A stretch of 57,757 nt of DNA from Opitutia bacterium. GTDB lineage: Bacteria; Verrucomicrobiota; Kiritimatiellia; CAIQIC01; Lenti-01. The position numbers and the translations under genes were made by a program. Shown in pieces: positions 9,323 through 17,539 of the stretch. A model generated the notes under the pieces. It was not told where the DNA came from. It saw only the letters and a program-made list of their open reading frames with translations, and made no database searches. The DNA is taken from positions 1 through 57,757 of the forward strand of contig SABN01000006.1 of assembly GCA_009928955.1 (NCBI GenBank), written 5' to 3'. The number at the start of each line of letters is the position of its first letter. Within the stretch, counting starts at the first letter, position 1.

Positions 9323-9817
9323 ATGATCAGCAAGAAAATGGCGAAGGAAATCAACGCCCAGATCAACCGCGAATTCTTCTCCGCCTTCCTCTATCTCGCC
9401 ATGGCCAACGACGCCATCGACAAGGGCTATGCCGGCACCTACAAGTGGATGAGCCTCCAGTTCAAGGAAGAGCAGGAGCACGCCCTCAAGTTCGCCAAGT
9501 ATGTCCAAGACCAAGGCCACAAGGTCGACCTCGCCGCCATGGCCGCCCCCAAGAAGGTCTGGAAGAGCATCCTCGACATGTTCCAGGACGCCCTCGCCCA
9601 CGAAAAGAAGGTCACCGCTTGGATCTACGGCCTGAACACCCTCGCCATCAAGGAAAAGGACTACGCCACCCAGAGCATGCTCCGCTGGTTCATCGACGAG
9701 CAGGTTGAAGAAGAAGCCAACTGCAACGAGGCCATCAGCGCCCTCCAACTCAACGCCGCCAGCGCCACCGCCACCTACATGGTCGACCGCCAGATCGGCA
9801 AGCGCGGCGCGAGCTGA
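9323..9817 (+). CDS. Ferritin, non-heme iron storage protein
   Basis: A 164-residue ferritin. The ATG at 9323 is chosen because AGAAAGGA lies 7-8 nt upstream and the protein then begins MISKKMAKEINAQINREFF, as in FtnA-like ferritins. Ferroxidase ligands are visible in four-helix-bundle order: Glu in NREFFSAFLYLAM, EEQEHA in the second helix, Glu in the HEKKVT region and the EQVEEEA motif. It stores iron as a 24-mer shell in the cytoplasm. It is monocistronic, with its own promoter and a strong terminator at 9836-9863. I see no clear Fur box upstream. Confidence 0.95.
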   Translation: MISKKMAKEINAQINREFFSAFLYLAMANDAIDKGYAGTYKWMSLQFKEEQEHALKFAKYVQDQGHKVDLAAMAAPKKVWKSILDMFQDALAHEKKVTAWIYGLNTLAIKEKDYATQSMLRWFIDEQVEEEANCNEAISALQLNAASATATYMVDRQIGKRGAS

Positions 9818-9835
9818 TCGCGCGCCTCGCCCACC

Positions 9836-9863
9836 GGCGGGAGGCCTCGGCCTCCCGCCTTTT
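9836..9863 (+). terminator. Rho-independent terminator after ferritin
   Basis: GGCGGGAGG (9836-9844) pairs with CCTCCCGCC (9851-9859) around a 6-nt loop, which can pair two bases further, and is followed by TTTT. It starts 18 nt after the ferritin stop. Confidence 0.85.
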
Positions 9864-10050
9864 CCATGCCCCCCCCCCATTCTTTGTTTTTCTCCCCCGC
9901 CCCGGCCTCCCGCGGCATTTTTCACGGCGGATTATCGAGTTTTCCCGTTTCTGACGCCATTTTCGTCGTTTTTTGGCTGTTTTTTATCGTTTTCCGTATT
10001 TATTTTCTGAAATTCTCATTTTTTTGCCGCCGGGAGCCCCCCATCTGCCA

Positions 10051-10079
10051 TTGACCCCTCCTCCGGCGGCTTTTATAAG
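10051..10079 (+). promoter_or_regulatory. Strong sigma-70-type promoter of the 10089 gene
   Basis: -35 TTGACC (10051-10056), 17-nt spacer, -10 TATAAG (10074-10079). The ATG at 10089 begins 9 nt after the -10, so the leader is only a few nt. The rest of 9864-10050 is T-rich non-coding sequence. Confidence 0.7.
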
Positions 10080-10088
10080 GAATGGGCA

Positions 10089-10994
10089 ATGAATGTTTCC
10101 GTTTTCTTTTTGGCGGGCTTCGCCGGCTTCCTGCTGATTTGGATGTGCATCTCCGCCGCGCTCCTGCTGCTGGGCGCGAAAATCGCCCACATCGCCAGCC
10201 GGTCCTACGGCAAAGCCTTGGCCGCGACCGTGCTCAGCGGACTGATCACGTACGCCCTGGCCTTCCTTCTCAAAACAACTCCGCTCCTCAGCGCGCTGCT
10301 GGGAGCCGTGGGCGGTCTCCTGGTCACCGCGCTCCTGATGATTCCCATCTTCAAAACCACGCCGGGACGCGCCTGCGCGGCGGCCGCGCTGGCCGCCGGC
10401 CTCACGGTTGCCGCCGTGGTTCCACTCGCCATGGTCACCGCCATCGTCCTGCCCGCCTTCGGGAAGGCCCACGCGACCGCCGCGCTGACGCAGGCCGTCT
10501 CCAACGGCCACAACATCTATCTCTGCGCGTTTGCGAACCAAATCAACAGTTCGGTCTTGGGCGACGACGGAAACCTGCCCTTCCCCAAGGTCGGCCAGTA
10601 CGACACCTCCACGGAATTCTTCATCGATCTGGTGGAATCCGGCAGGATGAACGTGGGCTATGACTATTTCGCCGCCCGCGGAATTCCCGGAGCCAAATCC
10701 ACCAACTCCGCGGATTTCAACGCCGAGAACAATGCCTGGTGCGTCGTCCTCGGCCTCGAAGATGCCCCTGATGGCACGCCGTTCATGTTCACCCGAAACT
10801 ATGCTCCCGCTGCCTTGCAAGCGGGCGACGATCCCATCGTGCTGACCGATCAACCGCCGTTCGGGAAAGACGGCCTCGCGGTCGTGCTGAAGAACGGCGC
10901 GGCTTTCTACCTGAAGCAAGATCGACTGAAAAACTCCTTGTTCAACCCCGCCCAAACCCCGTCCGGCACCAACCTCGTGATCCTCCGCCCCTGA
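10089..10994 (+). CDS. Polytopic membrane protein with pseudopilin-like C-terminal domain
   Basis: 301 residues. The first ~130 are strongly hydrophobic, with about four membrane helices (near residues 5-27, 44-62, 66-88 and 98-125). The last helix runs into LPAFGKAHATAALTQAVSNGHNIYL. The soluble part has the phrases STEFFIDLVESGRMNVGYDYF and NNAWCVVLGLEDAPDGTPFMFTRN, which resemble the globular domain of type II secretion/pseudopilin proteins I associate with Kiritimatiellota and Verrucomicrobiota. No prepilin peptidase site is visible at the N-terminus; the domain hangs from a multi-helix anchor instead. No secretion genes are adjacent. Function unknown; the domain match is from pattern memory and moderately certain. 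Confidence 0.7.
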   Translation: MNVSVFFLAGFAGFLLIWMCISAALLLLGAKIAHIASRSYGKALAATVLSGLITYALAFLLKTTPLLSALLGAVGGLLVTALLMIPIFKTTPGRACAAAALAAGLTVAAVVPLAMVTAIVLPAFGKAHATAALTQAVSNGHNIYLCAFANQINSSVLGDDGNLPFPKVGQYDTSTEFFIDLVESGRMNVGYDYFAARGIPGAKSTNSADFNAENNAWCVVLGLEDAPDGTPFMFTRNYAPAALQAGDDPIVLTDQPPFGKDGLAVVLKNGAAFYLKQDRLKNSLFNPAQTPSGTNLVILRP

Positions 10995-11035
10995 TCCCCC
11001 TTCCCCACCAAATGCCACCTCCTGTTTTCCTGCTA

Positions 11036-11064
11036 CAATGCTCCCTGCATTGGATTGTTTTTTC
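11036..11064 (+). terminator. Weak hairpin plus T-run after the 10089 gene
   Basis: CAATGC-TCCCT-GCATTG, followed shortly by GTTTTTT. The 6-bp stem with a T-run lies about 40 nt after the stop, a plausible but weak intrinsic terminator. The rest of 10995-11100 shows no gene. Confidence 0.4.
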
Positions 11065-11100
11065 CGCCCCCACCTCCGCCTGCCCCGCCGGTTCCCGGCG

Positions 11101-11128
11101 TTGACTTGTGCGACCCCCTTGGCATGAT
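11101..11128 (+). promoter_or_regulatory. Promoter of secreted nuclease gene
   Basis: -35 TTGACT (11101-11106), 16-nt spacer, -10 CATGAT (11123-11128). The chosen ATG (11135) begins 6 nt after the -10, which implies a leaderless mRNA. The upstream GTG at 11108 lies inside the promoter and is therefore unlikely as a start. Confidence 0.5.
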
Positions 11129-11134
11129 GGGGCC

Positions 11135-13207
11135 ATGCGCAACCCTTGCCGTTGGCCCCGTTGGGCGGCGATCCTTTTCCTGTTGGCGGCCGCGCCCGGC
11201 GCGGCCCGCGCCCAAACCGCCCTCCAGGTCCTGACCTTCAACCTGCGCTACGCCTCCGCCTCCGATGGCGACAACGCGTGGAGCCACGCCAACCAAGCCC
11301 CCCAGCGCCGCGAAGTGGCCGTCCGCGTCATCTCCCACCGGAACCCCGACCTCATCGGCTTCCAGGAGGGCGAAGACGCCCAGCTCGACTACCTCGCCGC
11401 CCAACTCCCCGCCTACGCCTTCGAACGCCAGCGCCCCAGCGGCGGCGGCGGCGCCGAATACGCCGCCTTCGCCTATAGGACCAACCGCCTCGAACTGCTC
11501 GATCGCGATGTCTTCTCCCTCGGTCCCGCCCCCGGCGGCGGGTACTGGAACAACACCCCCGGCACCCATTTCAACCCCTATGTCTATTTCTCCGGAATGG
11601 GGCTCGCGTTCCCCCGCCTCGCCCTCTGGGGACGCTTCCGCTGGCGCGCCACCGGCCGGGAGTTCCTCTTCACCACCACCCACTTCGATTTCAACAACGA
11701 TCCCCAGGTCGGCAGCGCCCGCCTCATCGTCGACAACATCCAGGCCCGCAACGACCGCATGCCCGCCTCCCCTCTCGCCATCGTCGCCGGCGATTTCAAT
11801 TCCACCCAGGCGGACGACGATTGGAAGCTGTTCACCGGCGCCTACGCCCACGGCGGCGTCGTTGGCGACTTCACCGACAGCTGGTGGCAGGTCCACGGCA
11901 CCTGGACCGACTCCGGCACCCTCCACGGCTTCGCCGGCGGCTCCCAGCCCGCCTCCGACCGCATCGACTGGATCCTCCACCGCGGCGGCTTCACCGCCAC
12001 GCAGGCCGTCATCGTCACCGATTCCGCCCTCGCCACCAACCTCACCACCCACGCCACCCGCACCCAATATCCCTCCGACCACTATCCGGTCCTCGCCTCC
12101 CTCCAGTGGCCCCCGGCCGCCTCCGACACCGACCGCGACGGACTCCCCGACGCCCTCGAACTCTCCCGCGCCGGCTCCCTCCCCGCCGATCCCGATTCCG
12201 ACGACGACGGGCTCCTCGACGGCCAGGAAGATTTGAACGGCAATGGTTCCGTCGATGGCGGCGAAACCGACGCGCTCGCATCCGGCGACACCCAGCTGCC
12301 GACCGACATCCGCAACCACTCCATGAACGGCGTGCGCGACTACGCCGCCGCGCGGATCGCCGAGCATGGCCTCGAACTCCATGCCTCCTTCGACGGCCGC
12401 CATCTCTACGTCGCCACCCAAGATGCCGGCGAGGGCAGCGACCATTTCGTCTTCGTGACCACCAACCCCGCCGCCTCCGTTTCCGCTCCGTGGGCCAAGT
12501 CCGGCCAGGTCGCGCCGTGGATCGCCTTCCTCGCCGATGAAAACGATTCGGATTTCTGCGGCTGGTTCGATGCCTCCGGCTCCCGGATCACCGACCTTTC
12601 CCTCGCCCGCGCCGTCACCTATTTCGAAAACGGCGGACGCCTCGAAGGCGTGATCGACCTCGCCCAGATCCTCGGCGCCGGCTTCACGAACGTCTTCTTT
12701 ATCGCCGCCGCCCCCTATGGCACCGCCGATGGCGGCGCCCTCGTCCCCGCCGCCCAAGTCCCCGCGGGCAACGGCGACGGCCATCTCACCGGCCCCGGCG
12801 AATTCGCCCGGTTGGCCCCCGGCGACGCCGACGCCGACGGCCTCAACGATTCCGCCGACCCCGACGCCGACGGCGACGGACTCAATGATGCCTGGGCCGC
12901 CCGGCTCGGCCTCTCCGGAGGCGGGGGCGACGACGATTTCGACGGCGCCTCCAACCTCCAGGAATACCGCGCCGGCACCCACCCCACGGATCCCGCCTCC
13001 GTCTTCCGCCTGGTCGGCCTCACTTCCACCGGCGTCCTCTCCACCGCCGTCCATGGCCATGCCTATGTCCTGGAAATCTCCACCAACCGGTCGTCCTGGT
13101 CCGCCATCGCCACCAACGACGCCCCCGCCGATTTCCCGGAATCCACCCTCCACACCCCGTGGCTCCCGGCCTCCTCCGCCTGGCTCCGCCTCCGCCTCGC
13201 CCCCTGA
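11135..13207 (+). CDS. Secreted endonuclease/exonuclease/phosphatase-family protein with Ca-binding repeats
   Basis: 690 residues. The signal peptide ends in AARAQ near residue 27. Residues ~30-320 are a DNase I-like EEP domain: FNLRYASASDGDNAW, GFQEG with catalytic Glu, TTHFDFNN, AGDFNST and the terminal SDHYPV. An Asp-rich segment with thrombospondin type 3 repeats follows (DTDRDGLPDALE, DSDDDGLLDGQEDLNGNG), then a DOMON-like or uncharacterised beta domain, then a second set (DADADGLNDSADPDADGDG). The last ~70 residues form a beta module found on other secreted proteins here. It probably hydrolyses extracellular nucleic acids or phosphoesters; substrate not determinable. It converges on an S1/P1 nuclease gene 9 nt away. 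Confidence 0.88.
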   Translation: MRNPCRWPRWAAILFLLAAAPGAARAQTALQVLTFNLRYASASDGDNAWSHANQAPQRREVAVRVISHRNPDLIGFQEGEDAQLDYLAAQLPAYAFERQRPSGGGGAEYAAFAYRTNRLELLDRDVFSLGPAPGGGYWNNTPGTHFNPYVYFSGMGLAFPRLALWGRFRWRATGREFLFTTTHFDFNNDPQVGSARLIVDNIQARNDRMPASPLAIVAGDFNSTQADDDWKLFTGAYAHGGVVGDFTDSWWQVHGTWTDSGTLHGFAGGSQPASDRIDWILHRGGFTATQAVIVTDSALATNLTTHATRTQYPSDHYPVLASLQWPPAASDTDRDGLPDALELSRAGSLPADPDSDDDGLLDGQEDLNGNGSVDGGETDALASGDTQLPTDIRNHSMNGVRDYAAARIAEHGLELHASFDGRHLYVATQDAGEGSDHFVFVTTNPAASVSAPWAKSGQVAPWIAFLADENDSDFCGWFDASGSRITDLSLARAVTYFENGGRLEGVIDLAQILGAGFTNVFFIAAAPYGTADGGALVPAAQVPAGNGDGHLTGPGEFARLAPGDADADGLNDSADPDADGDGLNDAWAARLGLSGGGGDDDFDGASNLQEYRAGTHPTDPASVFRLVGLTSTGVLSTAVHGHAYVLEISTNRSSWSAIATNDAPADFPESTLHTPWLPASSAWLRLRLAP

Positions 13208-13216
13208 AGCCGCGCT

Positions 13217-14164
13217 TTACTTCTTCGGTTCTTCCCCGCCGGGCCCCGCATAGTCCGGATCCAGCGCTTCGTTCAGCAGATGCGCCAGCCGCACGCCCGC
13301 CTTCTGCAGCTGCTCCTTCGCCATCGGCAACCGCGCGTCGATGTAGTTCTCGCTCGTCAGATCCATCCCCGGCCCCGTCCATTTGAACGGCAGGCTCTCG
13401 CCGTCGGCCCAGCGATAGGCCTCCTTCCGCGCCCGCCAATAGCTGTCGATGGCCCAGTTCAGCGGCTTCCCTTGGCTCCACTTCTGCGCCTGCCCCGGCG
13501 CGATCTCCCCGTCCAGCTCCCGGGCCACCGTCCGAGCCCGGCGCCCAGCCATCAGTTCGTAGACCATGGCTCCGTCCCAGACGCTGTGGATGCTCTCGGC
13601 ATAATCCATCTGCGTGCCGGGACCGAAGGAATAATTCCGGCCCCGGAACGAATGGACGGGAATCATGTTCCCGCCCATGTCGCCATAGCGGTAGGCGCAA
13701 TGGAGCGGCTGGTGCATGTCGCCGGTGAAATGCACCAGGAACCGCAGCGCATCCAGCCGACGCTCCGCCGACGCGTTCTTCCCGGCCAGCTCTTTCTGCC
13801 AGCGCCCGACCTGCGTCACGATGTCCTGCCCGTGCCCGGGCGGCTTCAGCTCGAAGTCGTCGTCGTACTTCTCCGTCACGTTGAATTCGACGAAGTGCCA
13901 CTGGCCGTTGTGGGGATAGAGGTTCTCGTATTCCTGCGTGCCGCGGATGATGTCCGGCCAGCTCGCCACCTCGTATTCGCCCAGCGTCTTCTCCCCGAGG
14001 ATCGCCTTGACCTGCCGCTTCGCGCGCGGCGTCAAGCGGCGCAGGGCGATGTCCGCCACGATCTCGTGCCCCTCCGGACTCCAGGCCAAGGCCGGACGCG
14101 GCCCGACCGCCCCCCCCAAGGTCAGGATCGAAATCAACAAGATCTGCAATGCCGCGTTTTTCAT
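13217..14164 (-). CDS. Secreted S1/P1-family nuclease
   Basis: 315 residues. The signal peptide ends PALA, giving a mature protein that starts W-S-P-E-G-H. In P1 nuclease the mature N-terminal Trp1 and His6 are zinc ligands, and both are placed exactly so here. The other zinc ligands are also visible: SWPD, QWHFVEF, the VHFTGDMHQPLH cluster and HSVWD. Family role: zinc-dependent hydrolysis of single-stranded DNA/RNA and 3' nucleotides, acting outside the cytoplasm. Start ATG at 14162-14164 with GAGAGGAG 7 nt upstream. It ends 9 nt from the convergent EEP nuclease. Confidence 0.93.
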   Translation of the reverse strand: MKNAALQILLISILTLGGAVGPRPALAWSPEGHEIVADIALRRLTPRAKRQVKAILGEKTLGEYEVASWPDIIRGTQEYENLYPHNGQWHFVEFNVTEKYDDDFELKPPGHGQDIVTQVGRWQKELAGKNASAERRLDALRFLVHFTGDMHQPLHCAYRYGDMGGNMIPVHSFRGRNYSFGPGTQMDYAESIHSVWDGAMVYELMAGRRARTVARELDGEIAPGQAQKWSQGKPLNWAIDSYWRARKEAYRWADGESLPFKWTGPGMDLTSENYIDARLPMAKEQLQKAGVRLAHLLNEALDPDYAGPGGEEPKK

Positions 14165-14189
14165 GGTAGACTCCTCTCGGAAACCGCCC

Positions 14190-14218
14190 AAGCTACGCCA
14201 CGATCCCGGCCGCGTCAA
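14190..14218 (-). promoter_or_regulatory. Promoter of S1/P1 nuclease gene
   Basis: Minus strand: -35 TTGACG (14213-14218), 17-nt spacer, -10 TAGCTT (14190-14195), then a leader of about 20 nt with a GAGAGGAG ribosome-binding site. Confidence 0.6.
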
Positions 14219-14338
14219 CCCGCCCCCCCGGGTCCCGCCACCGGACTTTTTTCGCTGGCCGGGAAAATATCCGTGTCCTCCTGCCCCGTTTGGAGGTAGA
14301 CTGCTTGGAATCGTTGGCCCGGAAAGAGGATGCTGGAT

Positions 14339-15454
14339 ATGTGGCGCAAAACATGGATCGGGGAGCTCGCGGCCCTGTGGATCGGCCTGTCGGCCTGTCT
14401 CGCGGGCCCCGGACCCTTGACCGAACGCATCGGCCCCGACCGCGCGTTCGATTTCCACCTCCAGGACGGCTGGTTCTACTACGCCAATCTCGAAGACCAG
14501 CAACGCCTCTACCGCATCCGCCCCGACGGCTCCTCCCGCGAACGCCTGTCCGACCTGCCCCGCGCCACCTTGCTCGGCTTCGATGGCCCGGCCATCTATT
14601 TCGGAGTCTTCCAGCATGAGAACGACTCCTCCCATGATTTCACCATCAACGGGATCTACCGGATCCCCGCCGCCGGCGCTCCCGCCAAAAAATTGGCCAA
14701 AACCTCCATCTCCCGCGGGCAGCCCGGCTTCATCGCCGCCGGAAATTTCATCTACTACAACGGCGGATCCCCGGAACAGCCCACCGCCGCGCGCTTGAAC
14801 CTGGCGGCCAAGAAGTTCAACGCCCTCTTCCCCGCCCCCATCCAGCAGATCGAACGCGGCCCCGACGGGTCGGTCTACCTCAGCCGCGAAGGCGACCGCG
14901 GCGGCATCGAACGCTGGAACCCCGGCGCCAAGGCGCCCGTCCGGATCTTCTCCGAACCCGTGCAGGAATTCGCCGTCAAGGGCGACTGGATCTATTTCAC
15001 CAGCGCCCGCGACAGCGCCCCCTCCACGCGCTCGAAAACCGGCCGGCTCTACCGCATCCCCGCCGCCGGCGGCGCGCCGACCCGGCTCGACGCCGGCGGA
15101 AGCTTCGGCCTCCAGATCGTCGGCGGCTGGCTCTACTTCACCCAAGGGAAAGGCGGACCGCTGTGCCGCGCCCGCACCGATGGATCGGAAATCGAGACCC
15201 TCCACGACGGGCCGGTGTTCTGGCCCAAGCTCTCGAAAGACTGGATCTATTTCACCCTGGGCAGCCCCCTGAAGGCTTCCGGCAGCAAGCTCTGCCGGGT
15301 CCGTCACGATGGCTCGGACCGGCAGGTGCTCGCGAAATCCCGTGCCCGCTTCGTCGCCGCCGATGCGCGCGGCGCCTGCTACATGACCGTCTACGACAAC
15401 ACCCTCTTCCGCCTCATCCCCCCGCCCGCTGCGGGAGAAAGGACCCGCCTGTGA
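14339..15454 (+). CDS. Predicted lipoprotein with DUF5050-like beta-propeller
   Basis: 371 residues. The ATG at 14339 is preferred over 14330 because the AGAGGA site is then 8 nt away instead of touching the start. The N-terminus [20 protein letters not shown] carries a lipobox (LSAC), so export and lipidation are likely. The body repeats the phrase GxWIYFxxxxxxxxLYRIxxDG about every 45 residues ([40 protein letters not shown]), typical of DUF5050 six-bladed propellers. Its last base overlaps the GTGA start of the next gene. No enzymatic role is visible. Confidence 0.8.
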   Translation: MWRKTWIGELAALWIGLSACLAGPGPLTERIGPDRAFDFHLQDGWFYYANLEDQQRLYRIRPDGSSRERLSDLPRATLLGFDGPAIYFGVFQHENDSSHDFTINGIYRIPAAGAPAKKLAKTSISRGQPGFIAAGNFIYYNGGSPEQPTAARLNLAAKKFNALFPAPIQQIERGPDGSVYLSREGDRGGIERWNPGAKAPVRIFSEPVQEFAVKGDWIYFTSARDSAPSTRSKTGRLYRIPAAGGAPTRLDAGGSFGLQIVGGWLYFTQGKGGPLCRARTDGSEIETLHDGPVFWPKLSKDWIYFTLGSPLKASGSKLCRVRHDGSDRQVLAKSRARFVAADARGACYMTVYDNTLFRLIPPPAAGERTRL

Positions 15455-15810
15455 ACGTCGCCATCCTCGGTGCCAGCAACAAACCCGAACGCTACAGCCA
15501 CCAGGCCGTCGTCCTCCTCGCCCAGAAAGACCACGCCGTCTTCCCCGTCAACCCCGCCCTCCCCGAAATCGACGGGCATCGCGTGTTCCCGCGCCTGGCC
15601 GACGTCCCCGCCCCCCTGCATACCGTCACGCTGTACGTCTCCCCCTCCCTCTCCACGGGCATGGCCGACGCCCTCCTCGCCGCCAAGCCTCAGCGCGTCA
15701 TCTTCAACCCCGGCACCGAAAATCCGGAGTTGGAAGAAAAGTTGGCCGCCGCCGGCATCGCCGTCGTCCACGCCTGCACCCTCGTGCTGCTCCGCACCGG
15801 GCAGTTCTAA
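15451..15810 (+). CDS. CoA-binding domain protein (YccU-like)
   Basis: A 119-residue single-domain protein starting [19 protein letters not shown] with a GTG that overlaps the previous stop (GTGA). The nucleotide-binding loop [10 protein letters not shown], the VFPVNP segment and the C-terminal [18 protein letters not shown] identify the CoA_binding_2 / succinyl-CoA synthetase-like Rossmann family. The biochemical role of the family is not settled. It is translationally coupled to the lipoprotein gene, but a functional link is not evident. Confidence 0.85.
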   Translation: MNVAILGASNKPERYSHQAVVLLAQKDHAVFPVNPALPEIDGHRVFPRLADVPAPLHTVTLYVSPSLSTGMADALLAAKPQRVIFNPGTENPELEEKLAAAGIAVVHACTLVLLRTGQF

Positions 15811-15866
15811 GGTCTTGCATCCCCGGCCCGGCTGCCCGATCATCGATCGATCATGAAGGAGGCGCG

Positions 15867-16772
15867 ATGAACCCCGTTTGGATGGCGATGGGCCTCACCC
15901 TCTTCGCCGGCATGGCCACCGGCGTCGGCAGCATCATCGCGTTCACCGCCCAGCGCACCAACTACCGCTTCCTTTCGGTGGCCACCGGCTTCTCCGCCGG
16001 CGTGATGCTCTACGTCTCGTTCGTCGAGATCTTCTTCAAAGGCGCCCAGGCCCTCGCCGAACGCTATGGCGCATACTGGGGCAACTGGATCAACGCCGGC
16101 TCGTTTTTCGGCGGAATGCTGCTGATCGGACTCATCGACAACCTCATCCCCGCCGCCGAGAATCCGCATGAAACCCATGCGGAGGAGGAAACCCGTCCGC
16201 TGCACGACCCCTCGGCCCCGCTGCCGGATTTCGACGCGGTGGATGCGACCGTGCCCAAGGAAAGGGAACTCGGCGTCCACGACCACGCCCACCACCACCA
16301 CAAGTTGATGCGCATGGGCCTGTTCACCGCGCTGGCGATCACCATCCACAACTTCCCGGAAGGCATCGCCACGTTCCTCGCCGCCCTGCACGACCCCGGC
16401 TTGGGACTCGCCATCGCCGTCGCCATCGCCCTCCACAACATCCCCGAAGGCATCAGCGTCTCCGTCCCGATCTTCTACGCCACCGGCAACCGCCACAAGG
16501 CCTTTCTCTACTCCTTCCTCAGCGGCCTCGCCGAACCGGTCGGCGCCGGCATCGCCTATCTGGCCCTCCGCCTGTTCTGGGGCGGATCCAACGGGGGCAT
16601 TCCCCCTCAGGTCATGGGCATCCTCTTCGGCGGCGTCGCCGGCATCATGGTCTACATCAGCGTCGACGAACTCCTCCCCACCAGCCGCGCCTACGGCAAG
16701 GGCCACGACAGCCTCCTCGGCCTCGTCGGCGGCATGGTGGTCATGGCGCTGAGCCTCCTGCTGATGCAATAG
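15867..16772 (+). CDS. zupT: ZIP-family divalent metal (zinc) transporter
   Basis: 301 residues with eight predicted helices. Helices IV and V carry the ZupT-type metal motifs [11 protein letters not shown] and [14 protein letters not shown] long His-rich cytoplasmic loop (HDHAHHHHK) precedes helix IV. Family role: uptake of Zn2+, and in some members Fe2+ or Mn2+, across the inner membrane. Strong ribosome-binding site GAAGGAGG just before the ATG. No clear Zur site is seen; a small GATCATCGATCGATCATG symmetry sits immediately upstream. Confidence 0.93.
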   Translation: MNPVWMAMGLTLFAGMATGVGSIIAFTAQRTNYRFLSVATGFSAGVMLYVSFVEIFFKGAQALAERYGAYWGNWINAGSFFGGMLLIGLIDNLIPAAENPHETHAEEETRPLHDPSAPLPDFDAVDATVPKERELGVHDHAHHHHKLMRMGLFTALAITIHNFPEGIATFLAALHDPGLGLAIAVAIALHNIPEGISVSVPIFYATGNRHKAFLYSFLSGLAEPVGAGIAYLALRLFWGGSNGGIPPQVMGILFGGVAGIMVYISVDELLPTSRAYGKGHDSLLGLVGGMVVMALSLLLMQ

Positions 16773-16808
16773 CCGCGCCACCCCCGAGTTCGTCGCCGGC
16801 GCCCCCTG

Positions 16809-17183
16809 CTATTCCAACCCGCGATCCTCCAGATCGCCTTCCTCCAAGCCGAGGTAGTGCCCCAGTTCGTGGAAGTACGTCACGCGGACTTCCTCGCGGA
16901 ACAGTTCCTCGTCGCCCTCCGCGTAGTCCCACAGGTTGTCCAGAAACAGCAGGATTTCCGGCGGCAGCGGATCGCCGCTCTCCGCGCCCTCCGCGCGGTT
17001 CGGCCCCACGAACAGCCCCAGCAGATCCGGATCGAGGCCATCCTCGCGCACCATCGCCTTCGTCGGCCGCGCCTGGTAGATCACCGGCACCTCCGCCGCA
17101 GGTTCCGCCATCTCCGGCGGCAACTCGCGCCGCAGCGCCGCCACCGCCTGCTTCGCCCTCCGTTCCAGTTCCGCCAGGTTCAT
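16809..17183 (-). CDS. Small zincin-like metallopeptidase family protein
   Basis: 124 residues, with the metzincin-like motif HELGHYLGLEE (HExxHxxGxxE) close to the C-terminus, as in the short 'metallopeptidase family protein' group. The FLDNLWDYAEGDEELFREEV helix just before it is typical of that group. The ATG at 17183 gives MNLAELERR; an alternative ATG at 17192 adds three residues. Physiological substrate unknown. The upstream region contains the TTTTCCA-N5-TGGAAAA palindromes described separately. Confidence 0.82.
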   Translation of the reverse strand: MNLAELERRAKQAVAALRRELPPEMAEPAAEVPVIYQARPTKAMVREDGLDPDLLGLFVGPNRAEGAESGDPLPPEILLFLDNLWDYAEGDEELFREEVRVTYFHELGHYLGLEEGDLEDRGLE

Positions 17184-17221
17184 GCTCCCCATTCTGCGCG
17201 ACGCCCCCCCGAAATCCAAGG

Positions 17222-17292
17222 TTTTCCACGCCATGGAAAAGTTTTCCGGAATTTTTCCACACAATGGAAAACTTTTCCCACGGTGTGGAAAA
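17222..17292. repeat. Cluster of TTTTCCA-N5-TGGAAAA palindromes
   Basis: Two perfect inverted repeats with 7-bp arms and 5-nt centres lie at 17222-17240 (centre CGCCA) and 17253-17271 (centre CACAA). A third, imperfect copy is at 17273-17292. The first overlaps the expected -35 position of the minus-strand zincin gene. The same palindrome with nearly the same flank is found upstream of the RHS gene at 37166. Confidence 0.8.
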
Positions 17293-17346
17293 CCGTCCGG
17301 CAGCGGCGGAACGCCGCGGGGCGAAGGGTCGATTTCGGATTTCGCT

Positions 17347-17364
17347 TATACGCATATGCGTATA
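17347..17364. promoter_or_regulatory. Perfect 18-bp AT-rich palindrome upstream of tamA
   Basis: TATACGCATATGCGTATA is its own reverse complement and lies in AT-rich sequence about 175 nt before the tamA start. It has the size and symmetry of a dimeric repressor operator, but no target regulator can be named. Confidence 0.45.
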
Positions 17365-17494
17365 TTCATATAAATCGATCCAGCGGATCCGGCTGGGGGC
17401 ATCGCGCCGGATTCGTGGCCCCATTGCGCACCGACCGGCCCCGGCAGAAAACCGCACAGCGCCCCCCCCGGGGGGCCTTCTCCGAGAAAATCCA

Positions 17495-17523
17495 TCGAAA
17501 TGCCGGCCGCCATCCGGTAGGAT
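17495..17523 (+). promoter_or_regulatory. Candidate tamA promoter
   Basis: -35-like TCGAAA (17495-17500), 17-nt spacer, -10-like TAGGAT (17518-17523). The ATG at 17522 falls in the -10, so the ATG at 17540 is preferred as the tamA start. Both hexamers are weak matches. Confidence 0.35.
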
Positions 17524-17539
17524 GCCTCCAAAGAACCCG

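Larger units (their letters stand above)
17184..17539. other. Divergent intergenic region with multiple palindromes
   Basis: 356 nt with no convincing gene between the zincin and tamA. It contains the TTTTCCA-N5-TGGAAAA palindromes (17222-17292), an 18-bp perfect AT-rich palindrome (17347-17364) and a candidate tamA promoter (17495-17523). Confidence 0.6.
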
